In this document: piece after piece, positions 1 through 4,793 of the stretch | How the letters are laid out: every line of letters begins with the position of its first letter | Numbering within the stretch: position 1 is the first letter of the stretch | Source of the DNA: an uncultured Lachnospiraceae bacterium | Lineage (GTDB): Bacteria > Bacillota_A > Clostridia > Lachnospirales > Lachnospiraceae | Direction: 5' to 3' | Assembly: GCA_902787595.1 (NCBI GenBank) | Contig: CADAHD010000164.1 | Location: 1-5,561, forward strand | Length of the DNA: 5,561 nucleotides | Made by a program: the position numbers and the translations under genes | Notes under the pieces: generated by a model | What the model was told of the DNA's origin: nothing | Seen by the model: only the letters and a program-made list of their open reading frames with translations | Databases searched by the model: none

Positions 1-188
1 TCCCCGGATACGGTCTCATCTGCCGGCATTTCTTCTTCTGCTGCAGCCTCATAACCTGCTGCATTTTCATCCGCCGCGGTTTCATCAGCAGCATCCGCCG
101 CAAATACCTTTATGCCGGTATTTCCGATCGTGCTGACACACATGATCACCGTCAGCATCATTGCCAGTAACCTTTGTAGCTTTTTCAT
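1..188 (-). CDS. Secreted protein, N-terminal fragment (paralogue of the 960-aa protein)
   Basis: This is the 5' end of a gene that continues beyond base 1; 62 residues are visible. The start is ATG at 188-186, preceded by a strong AAGGAGGG ribosome binding site. Residues 1-30 form a typical Gram-positive signal peptide: MKKLQR, a hydrophobic core rich in L, M and V, then a VFA-AD cleavage region. An Ala/Glu/Asp-rich linker follows. About 25 of the first 33 residues match the 960-residue protein encoded at 333-3215, and the DNA also aligns without gaps. The product is therefore probably exported and of the same family, but the mature domain is not in the window, so its function cannot be read. 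It has its own promoter and lies downstream of a terminator, so it is probably a separate transcription unit. Confidence 0.85.
   Translation of the reverse strand, partial: MKKLQRLLAMMLTVIMCVSTIGNTGIKVFAADAADETAADENAAGYEAAAEEEMPADETVSG
91..188 (-). repeat. 98-bp direct repeat, copy 1 (signal-peptide coding DNA)
   Basis: This stretch aligns without gaps to 3118-3215, with 81 of 98 positions identical by my count. Both copies begin at an ATG and end in the same GCATCCGCCG sequence on the plus strand. The repeat encodes the signal peptide and cleavage region of two paralogues, so it reflects gene duplication rather than a mobile element. Copies in direct orientation about 3 kb apart could recombine. 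Confidence 0.8.
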
Positions 189-209
189 GACACCCTCCTT
201 CATATTATA

Positions 210-227
210 ATAGTGAAAAAATACTAC
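210..227 (-). promoter_or_regulatory. Predicted 5'-terminal mRNA stem-loop of gene 1
   Basis: On the minus strand the 5' arm GTAGT can pair with ACTAT (five pairs including one G-U) around an 8-base loop. It starts about 7 bases after the -10 element, at the expected transcription start. The same GTAGTA arm occurs at the same place in the leader of the 960-residue gene, where a different 3' arm also pairs. The stem is short, so the structure is tentative. Confidence 0.35.
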
Positions 228-234
228 GAAATAT

Positions 235-263
235 ATCATACAGCATGTTGTATGCAAGTTCAA
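235..263 (-). promoter_or_regulatory. Promoter of gene 1
   Basis: On the minus strand, TTGAAC (263-258) is the -35 and TATGAT (240-235) the -10, with a 17-base spacer. The stretch from -10 into the leader matches the promoter of the 960-residue gene at 15 of 19 positions, and that promoter has a perfect TATAAT, which supports the assignment. The leader to the ATG at 188 is about 40 bases. The -35 lies in the centre of the inverted repeat at 246-277. Confidence 0.6.
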
Positions 264-277
264 GCATGCATACAACA
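246..277. repeat. 11-bp inverted repeat around the -35 element, putative operator
   Basis: TGTTGTATGCA (246-256) and TGCATACAACA (267-277) are perfect inverted arms separated by 10 bases. The spacer contains most or all of the -35 hexamer of the gene 1 promoter. A further CATACA half-site at 237-242 overlaps the -10, giving three CATACA/TGTATG units across the promoter. This is how a repressor-binding site would look, but no candidate regulator is encoded in the window. It could also form an RNA hairpin in read-through transcripts from the gene upstream. Confidence 0.5.
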
Positions 278-305
278 AAAACGGCGGCTTATACAAGCCG
301 CCGTT
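272..305 (-). terminator. Rho-independent terminator of the 960-aa protein gene
   Basis: Arms 280-290 and 295-305 form a perfect 11-bp stem (AACGGCGGCTT) with a 4-base loop. On the minus strand it is followed by TTTTTGTTGT. It lies about 28 bases after the stop codon of the 960-residue gene and just before the promoter of gene 1, so it separates the two transcription units. Confidence 0.85.
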
Positions 306-332
306 CGATCCCTGCTCTGTATTGGTGACGTT

Positions 333-3215
333 TTATTCAACCACTACGCTTATAGTCACCGTCTTTCCGTTGATCTTTGCCGTAAGCTTACACTTGCCGC
401 GCTCCTGCGGGTTTAAGCGAAGTTCTTCATCCACATAAGCCACTGCGCCGTTGCCGGATCTGAAGAATATAGGCTGATCCATGCTTGCAAACTCAAGGGG
501 AACAGAAACGCCGGGCTCTGTTTTGATCTTGTACTTGTATGAACCGGCCTTGTGCGCATCCGCAGAAAATGCAGGCTCCTTTATCTCCGGATCATCTACT
601 ATAAGCTGCACGTTATATATATTATCATCCTTATCCTTACCCGTTAACATATACTCGCCTGTGGTCTTAGCTGTAACCTTTGTTTTCTTAACAGACACAT
701 GCTCCTTATCAATATCTGCAACAGTCCACTCCTTAATCTTAACGCCTTTTATGGTAATATTCTTTGGAACATTAAGATTTACATGTATCACGCGCTCCTT
801 AAGCGGTTCGGGTTCTGTCACCTTAACCTTTCTGCTATAGGCTTTTCCGTTCACAAAGGCTGTGATCGTAGATGTTCCGTATGTCTTTGCTTCAAGCATG
901 CCTTCATCCGTTACGGTAACAATATCCGGCGCGCTGCTGTAATAAGCCACAGGCACAGTATCATCACCCACAACAAATCCGCAGCTTACAGGTTCAGCTC
1001 CTTCTTTAGCTTCCATCTTGATGGGTTTTGTCGACTCAAACTTAGGCTGTATTATCCTGATATCTATCGTCCTGCTGCCGTTAGTGATCGTGACTACGGT
1101 TCCGTCGGGAGTTGCTTTCTTTGCATTAAGCTTGCCCTTTTTGCTTATCGTGACATATTTCTTATCCGCCTTTGCAACACTCCATCCGCTTGAAGGCATC
1201 TTGAACTTCTGTCCTTTTACCAGGGTAAGCGCGGTAACTACATCAAGCCCTTCGGGCACGGGATTGAGCGCAGATCCTTTAGGAGCAACATACGCCTTAC
1301 CGATATGTACTTTCTTTGCAAAACTGGTACCGTCAACAATAAAAGTCGCTCCCCCCTCTTTTGTTATCTTTGCGCCTTCGGGCTCTAAGATCGTAATTTC
1401 ATCGCTGATGGTAATGGCATCCTCTTCCGATGACTGAACAAGTATCGCCCTGCTGTCTCCGATAACAGTAGCATCACAGCCATTAAACGTTATCGATCTT
1501 TTACTGATGATGCCGACAGTTTTATTTGAAGTGATCTCGGCCACGGCGTCCGTAATATTGAGCTGTCCGCTGTAGATAGCGGTACCCTCACACTCTGCCT
1601 TTACAACGGTATCGCCGCCGACGATCTTTACTCCGCCCTCGGAGTTTACGGCTGCCAGTTTGCTCTTAAAGCTGAAATTTCCGCTTAAGCTTATATCTGT
1701 GGCATCTTTTGCATATATGATATCCTTATCATACTCGATATTTACATTTTCTCCGATTATCGTAAGCGGCTCCTTAACATATATCGCAGGTTTTTCGGAG
1801 GGAGCGCTGGGTGAGATATCCGTACCTTCCGGGCCCCCATATTTAACACCACTGATGTTCTTAAGTGTCAATGTCCCCGTTTCGGCGTCAAAAGTGCAGC
1901 TTCCCGCGCCGTCAGTTTCAAAGAAAGTGCTGAGATCTTTATCCCAGCTTGCCAGTCTGTGTCCGCCTACCCATACATCTGAATAACGGCCTTTTTGTAT
2001 CATGACCTGATCAGGGTATTCACCATAATAGTCTACTATGGACTTTCCTGATTCTGATCTTCTGCCCTCCTCCGGATATCTCACAGCGCAGCCATTCAGA
2101 ATAACTTCTTTATTTGCATATACAGCATCCACTTTTCCGTTGGCGGCCAGTGTTCCGCTGATAACGATATTACCTTTTCTGCTCCCGATACCGGTTCCGT
2201 GATCTCCGTCAGATATGGCTACCACTTCCGCATCAGCTCCGATATTGATGTCAGCTTCAGCCCTGATGGCAACCCTGACGCTATTATTATATTCTTTAAA
2301 ACTCATATTAAGCACCGCAACATAGCCGGATGCTATATTCAGCCCTCCCCCGCAAACTATACCTCTGGTAGCTGTTGCGTTGTCCGCAGGATATACACGG
2401 ACCGTGGCATACGTTACAGTCATATCACCTTTGCAGTCTATCTCAGCGCCGTCTACCGTTCGAACAACATCATATCCTCCCGCCTCAACTGTCAATCCTT
2501 CATCCGGCTCGTAACTTGCTTCGTCTCCAACAGCGTCACAACAGTTGATGATGTCCAGTTTGCCTGTACATTTTATTGAAGATATCCAGTTTGCTTTACT
2601 TGCGGGTTTGATCTTTAATGAACCGTAGACCGCTTTTTCATCCTTTAGGGTATTACGGATGGTCAGATCGCCATCTGCATTGATACCGTAAGCATCTTCT
2701 CCGGCAACGCCTTCCTGTTCTATCAGGCACTCTCCGATAACCTCAACGATCAGTTTGTCACCTTCAAAATCGATACCTGTTGAGCATACGCCATCGTTCA
2801 TAAAGCCATATTTACCATCAAGCGTTATATTATGCAGCTGAAGTACGCCTTCGTCTTTATCGTAGTACATATACGGCTTTTGCATAGCCTCAGCAATGCT
2901 TCCGCTATACTGCTCACCGTTAGGTTTAAGAAAATGCCCGGCTTTGATCCCCAGCATACTCGTGCCGTTAACGACAAGCTTAGTCACCGCGCCGTCATCA
3001 GCAGGCTCACCGGCAACAGGATCTTCATCCTCCTCTGCCTGCTCTTTTGCAGGTACAACAGTTTCTTCCGAGGTTTCCTCCTCATCTGCGGCTTCTTCAG
3101 CTGCCGTTTCATCCTCCGCATCCGCCGCAAACACCGTAAGTCCGGTATCAGCGAGCGTGCCGACGCACATTACCACCGTCAGCATCATTGCCAGAAACCT
3201 TTGTAATTTCTTCAT
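333..3215 (-). CDS. Secreted beta-solenoid-like / Ig-like repeat protein (960 aa)
   Basis: A probable secreted, non-enzymatic surface or extracellular protein. The start is ATG 3215, with GAGGAGG five to six bases upstream. Residues 1-30 are a signal peptide (hydrophobic core, then VFA-AD). Residues 32-75 are an acidic Glu/Asp/Ala linker. Residues 76-410 and 411-640 are two beta-solenoid-like modules; each opens with a VVNG or VWVGG strand and then a short motif (YDKDEGVLQLHNI at 118, FDAETGTLTLKNI at 442), followed by short strands such as GDLTI, GGLNI, GNIVI, EPLTI and GGVKI. Residues 660-724 and 728-800 look like Ig-like/BIG2 domains (SSAPDIVTVTDEGMLEAK is typical), and 805-875 and 885-960 look like two more divergent ones. 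There is no LPxTG, SLH or dockerin motif, so its anchoring is unknown. Similar modular proteins in gut Firmicutes are annotated as carbohydrate-binding or adhesive; that role is inferred. It appears monocistronic, with its own promoter and terminator. Confidence 0.9.
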   Translation of the reverse strand: MKKLQRFLAMMLTVVMCVGTLADTGLTVFAADAEDETAAEEAADEEETSEETVVPAKEQAEEDEDPVAGEPADDGAVTKLVVNGTSMLGIKAGHFLKPNGEQYSGSIAEAMQKPYMYYDKDEGVLQLHNITLDGKYGFMNDGVCSTGIDFEGDKLIVEVIGECLIEQEGVAGEDAYGINADGDLTIRNTLKDEKAVYGSLKIKPASKANWISSIKCTGKLDIINCCDAVGDEASYEPDEGLTVEAGGYDVVRTVDGAEIDCKGDMTVTYATVRVYPADNATATRGIVCGGGLNIASGYVAVLNMSFKEYNNSVRVAIRAEADINIGADAEVVAISDGDHGTGIGSRKGNIVISGTLAANGKVDAVYANKEVILNGCAVRYPEEGRRSESGKSIVDYYGEYPDQVMIQKGRYSDVWVGGHRLASWDKDLSTFFETDGAGSCTFDAETGTLTLKNISGVKYGGPEGTDISPSAPSEKPAIYVKEPLTIIGENVNIEYDKDIIYAKDATDISLSGNFSFKSKLAAVNSEGGVKIVGGDTVVKAECEGTAIYSGQLNITDAVAEITSNKTVGIISKRSITFNGCDATVIGDSRAILVQSSEEDAITISDEITILEPEGAKITKEGGATFIVDGTSFAKKVHIGKAYVAPKGSALNPVPEGLDVVTALTLVKGQKFKMPSSGWSVAKADKKYVTISKKGKLNAKKATPDGTVVTITNGSRTIDIRIIQPKFESTKPIKMEAKEGAEPVSCGFVVGDDTVPVAYYSSAPDIVTVTDEGMLEAKTYGTSTITAFVNGKAYSRKVKVTEPEPLKERVIHVNLNVPKNITIKGVKIKEWTVADIDKEHVSVKKTKVTAKTTGEYMLTGKDKDDNIYNVQLIVDDPEIKEPAFSADAHKAGSYKYKIKTEPGVSVPLEFASMDQPIFFRSGNGAVAYVDEELRLNPQERGKCKLTAKINGKTVTISVVVE
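3118..3215 (-). repeat. 98-bp direct repeat, copy 2 (signal-peptide coding DNA)
   Basis: Partner of 91-188. Identity is highest over codons 1-20 (a 25-base run near 3179-3187 onward is nearly unchanged) and lowest around the cleavage site. The shared DNA extends upstream into the leader and the -10 region, so promoter and signal peptide were duplicated together. Confidence 0.75.
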
Positions 3216-3239
3216 GATTGCCTCCTCATAAAATCATAT

Positions 3240-3255
3240 GTAGCAAAATTACTAC
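3240..3255 (-). promoter_or_regulatory. Predicted 5'-terminal mRNA stem-loop of the 960-aa gene
   Basis: On the minus strand GTAGTA pairs with TGCTAC (six pairs including one G-U) around a 4-base loop. It begins about 7 bases after the -10, where transcription should start. Gene 1 has the same 5' arm at the same position with a different pairing partner. A hairpin at the very 5' end can slow mRNA decay; that role is inferred. Confidence 0.4.
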
Positions 3256-3262
3256 AGAGTAT

Positions 3263-3291
3263 ATTATACACCCTTGCTAATGCTTGCGCAA
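3263..3291 (-). promoter_or_regulatory. Promoter of the 960-aa protein gene
   Basis: On the minus strand, TTGCGC (3291-3286) is the -35 and a perfect TATAAT (3268-3263) is the -10, with a 17-base spacer. The -35 is part of the 10-base palindrome CTTGCGCAAG (3283-3292). The predicted start near 3256 leaves a leader of about 40 bases before ATG 3215. Confidence 0.65.
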
Positions 3292-3294
3292 GAT

Positions 3295-3328
3295 TACATA
3301 AATAACGGCGGCATATTCATGCCGCCGT
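3295..3328 (-). terminator. Rho-independent terminator after the toxin-antitoxin pair
   Basis: Arms 3305-3314 and 3319-3328 form a perfect 10-bp stem (ACGGCGGCAT) with a 4-base loop. On the minus strand it is followed by a modest T-rich run (TATTTATGTA). It lies 27 bases after the antitoxin stop and immediately before the promoter of the 960-residue gene. It closely resembles the hairpin at 280-305: the ACGGCGGC arm is identical and 7 of 10 bases on the flank match. Confidence 0.75.
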
Positions 3329-3355
3329 GAAGCCATACCATAAGTTATTCCTTTT

Positions 3356-3526
3356 TTATTTTTTACTCTCCTTAGTTTCGCAGGGAGTATCACTTCCTTC
3401 CGTGATCCCAACTAAAGTTACAGCCGGAAGATCATCAGCAGGGTGAATCATTGTCTTTCTTTCCCCGCGATCGATTTCTATTGCCTGATTCAAGCTTTTA
3501 TATAAGCTTTCAAAAACCTCACTCAT
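3356..3526 (-). CDS. Short HigA-type antitoxin lacking the HTH domain (56 aa)
   Basis: This small ORF begins at ATG 3526, three bases after the toxin stop codon, with GAGAGGA (inside the toxin's last codons) as ribosome binding site. The product starts MSEVFESLYKSLNQAIEIDRG and ends at residue 56 with a Lys-rich tail. The N-terminal helix (residues 2-22) resembles the start of HigA-type antitoxins that follow HigB-2/RelE toxins in Firmicutes, where a helix-turn-helix domain normally comes next. Here that domain is missing: residues 25-56 are short, polar and Pro-containing, and no HTH appears in other frames before the terminator. It may be a minimal antitoxin that neutralises without binding DNA, or a decayed gene. 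Assignment rests mainly on position, translational coupling and the N-terminal pattern. Confidence 0.65.
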   Translation of the reverse strand: MSEVFESLYKSLNQAIEIDRGERKTMIHPADDLPAVTLVGITEGSDTPCETKESKK

Positions 3527-3529
3527 TTT

Positions 3530-3871
3530 TTATTCCTCTCTAAGAAGATCAACCAGTTTTTTCAACAGTTTCTTTTCATTGTCGCTCAGATCTATCTTTT
3601 CATTCTTCACATATATATCGAGTAAATATATTGTTTCTTTTACATCTATATCAATATATATAACCCTTCCGCCACTTCTTTTACCGTTATTCCCGTATGG
3701 AATACGTATTTTTCGCAGCCCTCCTGTTCCCTGTATAGCCGGTGCCGCTTTGGGATCACGTAAGATAATGTTTTCCAATAATCTCAGATCATCATCCGTC
3801 ATCCCCATTTCATCCCATTTTTTAGAAAAAACAGGTGTCTGAATAAATGTTCTTATACTGTAGTCTATCAT
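3530..3871 (-). CDS. higB: Type II toxin, HigB-2/RelE-like mRNA interferase (113 aa)
   Basis: A likely ribosome-dependent mRNA endonuclease that inhibits translation when free of its antitoxin. The start is ATG 3871, with AAAGGAG about 10 bases upstream. Family features are clear: an N-terminal strand FIQTPVFSKKWDE (residues 9-21), a helical segment DDDLRLLENIILRDPKAAP, the block IQGTGGLRKIRIP (46-58), a basic GKRSGGRVIYI (63-73) and IYLLDIYVKNEKIDLS (81-96), then a C-terminal helix. These closely match, from memory, the Vibrio cholerae HigB-2 pattern, and the length is normal (about 110 residues). The toxin-first order followed directly by the antitoxin is typical of higBA. The region is visibly richer in A and T than its neighbours, which fits acquisition by transfer. 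Key basic residues are present, so the toxin looks intact. Confidence 0.88.
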   Translation of the reverse strand: MIDYSIRTFIQTPVFSKKWDEMGMTDDDLRLLENIILRDPKAAPAIQGTGGLRKIRIPYGNNGKRSGGRVIYIDIDVKETIYLLDIYVKNEKIDLSDNEKKLLKKLVDLLREE

Positions 3872-3903
3872 AGCGTATTATCTCCTTTAGCCGATCATAT
3901 TTC

Positions 3904-3929
3904 TACTGTTTATAACCATATTTACAGTA
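3904..3929. promoter_or_regulatory. Imperfect palindrome upstream of the toxin, possible operator
   Basis: TACTGT (3904-3909) and ACAGTA (3924-3929) are perfect inverted half-sites, with an inner ATA/TAT match (3912-3914, 3919-3921), so 9 of 11 positions per arm are symmetric. It lies 33 bases before the toxin start, within the leader of the predicted transcript. Toxin-antitoxin operons are usually autorepressed through such sites, but the antitoxin here has no visible DNA-binding domain. Confidence 0.4.
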
Positions 3930-3989
3930 TCTAAAGGTTTTCCTATAATACGCCTCCTATTTCTCCTCTTAAAATATTTAATTCTATTT

Positions 3990-4019
3990 ATTATAACACA
4001 TTACAGGTATAACAAACAA
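3990..4019 (-). promoter_or_regulatory. Putative promoter of the toxin-antitoxin pair
   Basis: On the minus strand, TTGTTT (4019-4014) and a perfect TATAAT (3995-3990) are separated by 18 bases. The element begins 13 bases after the stop of the truncated gene at 4032. It would give a leader of about 110 bases, which contains two extra AGGAG-like sequences (near 3951-3969) without a convincing start codon after them. Confidence 0.5.
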
Positions 4020-4031
4020 GAGCTACACCAA

Positions 4032-4532
4032 TTAAGCCAAAAATACGGTCAGTGAACTTAAGGGCGACGTAGTACCGCTTTTGATGCTCAGCTCCTGATC
4101 CACATGAATACCGTCTATCACCGTGGCATCGGAAGGCGCTGTTGCGCTCACCTTGCAATCACCTTCAACCACAATATTAAGCTTTCCGTCGCAATACAGA
4201 CCGTATGCTTCCGTTCCGCTCTTAATATAACAGCGCGTAATATTATAGTTTTTCATGGTAAGCGTGCAGGAAGATGAATTGTAGATAAGTTCTCCATCGC
4301 CTTCCTTAACGCTTCCTTCGGTAACCAGGTTCTTATCTCCCTTAGCGGTTTTTACCCATATCACATTGGGCTTGCCGCCGGGATTATATTCCCCGCCGCC
4401 TTCATCTTCCTCATCGGATGTTTCCGGGTCAGCAGCCCTTACCGTAAGGCCGGTTCCCGCAAATTCCCCTATCACCAGCAGGAATGTCAGCAACAGAGCC
4501 GTGATCCTTTCAGCCAGTCTTCTCTTTTTCAT
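4032..4532 (-). CDS. Truncated secreted beta-solenoid-like protein (166 aa)
   Basis: A short third member of the secreted family. The start is set at ATG 4532 because AGGAG lies 5 bases upstream and a perfect signal peptide follows; the frame is open further upstream only from a TTG without a ribosome binding site. Residues 1-33 are the signal peptide, ending TGLTVRAADPET, much like TGLTVFAADAED of the 960-residue protein. Residues 35-53 are an acidic Gly-rich linker. Residues 57-166 correspond to about the first 130 residues of one solenoid module (ELIYNSSSCTLTMKNYNI, GKLNIVVEGD, QELSIKSG, SSLTVF). Translation then stops mid-module, with no Ig-like domains and no continuation in the following 160 bases. 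It is probably a 3'-truncated remnant, though the reading frame and start signals are intact and a short secreted product could still be made. Confidence 0.75.
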   Translation of the reverse strand: MKKRRLAERITALLLTFLLVIGEFAGTGLTVRAADPETSDEEDEGGGEYNPGGKPNVIWVKTAKGDKNLVTEGSVKEGDGELIYNSSSCTLTMKNYNITRCYIKSGTEAYGLYCDGKLNIVVEGDCKVSATAPSDATVIDGIHVDQELSIKSGTTSPLSSLTVFLA

Positions 4533-4537
4533 ACGCA

Positions 4538-4544
4538 CTCCTTT
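4538..4544 (-). promoter_or_regulatory. Ribosome binding site that sets the start at 4532
   Basis: On the minus strand AAAGGAG ends 5 bases before ATG 4532. It decides the start, because it lies inside the reading frame that would be used by the upstream TTG at about 4601, which has no such site and would put 23 polar residues before the signal peptide. Confidence 0.8.
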
Positions 4545-4562
4545 CATATCAGTTATTTGGCG

Positions 4563-4594
4563 CTTATTATAGAATAAGATCTCCTTATCCGATA
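4563..4594 (-). promoter_or_regulatory. Putative promoter of the truncated secreted gene
   Basis: A perfect TATAAT (4571-4566, minus strand) lies about 33 bases before the start codon. The best -35 at a 17-base spacing is TATCGG (4594-4589), which is poor. The -10 is covered by a small inverted repeat, CTTATT (4563-4568) and AATAAG (4573-4578), which might be a regulator site or chance. Confidence 0.4.
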
Positions 4595-4628
4595 CCTCCA
4601 AAAGTAGGTAATTTTCATACTAGCAAAA

Positions 4629-4707
4629 CCGGCAGGCTCCCACAACCCGGCAGGCCTGCCAAAAAACCCGTCAAACTTTCAAAAAAACCCTGTCAGACTT
4701 TTAAAAA
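4629..4707. repeat. Repeat-rich region with phased A-tracts upstream of cellobiose phosphorylase
   Basis: The region holds two CCGGCAGGC direct repeats (4629-4637, 4647-4655), 18 bases apart. The second is part of a perfect 12-base palindrome, GGCAGGCCTGCC (4649-4660). Next come two imperfect 21-base tandem units (4661-4680, 4682-4702), each with an A-tract, CCC and GTCA(A/G)ACTTT. A-tracts at 4661-4666, 4681-4687 and 4703-4707 are centred 20-21 bases apart, two helical turns, which predicts bent DNA. It does not resemble a terminator for either flanking gene. Confidence 0.6.
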
Positions 4708-4712
4708 TCTTC

Positions 4713-4741
4713 TTCCCTTTTACCTGTTTTTTTTGTATAAT
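4713..4741 (+). promoter_or_regulatory. cbp: Putative promoter of cellobiose phosphorylase
   Basis: A perfect TATAAT lies at 4736-4741, following an 8-base T-tract (4727-4734). At 17 bases the -35 is TTCCCT (4713-4718), which is weak, so expression may need an activator or the bent A-tract DNA upstream. A second TATAAT at 4771-4776 is too close to the ribosome binding site at 4781 to be the main promoter. A small GGCC/GGCC hairpin (4752-4764) lies in the predicted leader. Confidence 0.5.
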
Positions 4742-4793
4742 CGTATGAACGGGCCAAATCGGCCTCACATTATAATATAAAGGAGAGTAAGGT

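Noticed and set aside
213..416. 67-codon plus-strand frame crossing the gene 1 promoter and the terminator
   Set aside because: It runs through a promoter, an inverted repeat, a terminator hairpin and the 3' end of the 960-aa gene, and has no ribosome binding site.
2832..3231. Open frames on the plus strand opposite the 960-aa gene
   Set aside because: They are antisense shadows of a gene with signal peptide and recognisable domains, have no ribosome binding sites and encode low-complexity Ser/Ala-rich protein where the acidic linker lies.
280..3328. CRISPR array or mobile-element ends from the repeated GC-rich hairpins
   Set aside because: Only two copies exist, they are about 3 kb apart, each lies just after a stop codon on the correct strand and each has a T-rich tail, as terminators do. 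No transposase or target-site duplication is seen.
4533..4601. Upstream start (TTG) for the truncated secreted protein
   Set aside because: It would add 23 polar residues before the signal peptide and has no ribosome binding site, whereas ATG 4532 has AGGAG at 5 bases.
4631..4660. Terminator formed by GGCAGG (4631-4636) and CCTGCC (4655-4660)
   Set aside because: The loop is 18 bases, no T-run follows on the plus strand, only a short one on the minus strand, and no gene ends here on either strand.
4771..4776. TATAAT as the main -10 of cellobiose phosphorylase
   Set aside because: A transcript from it would begin at about the ribosome binding site (4781-4785), leaving that site incomplete.
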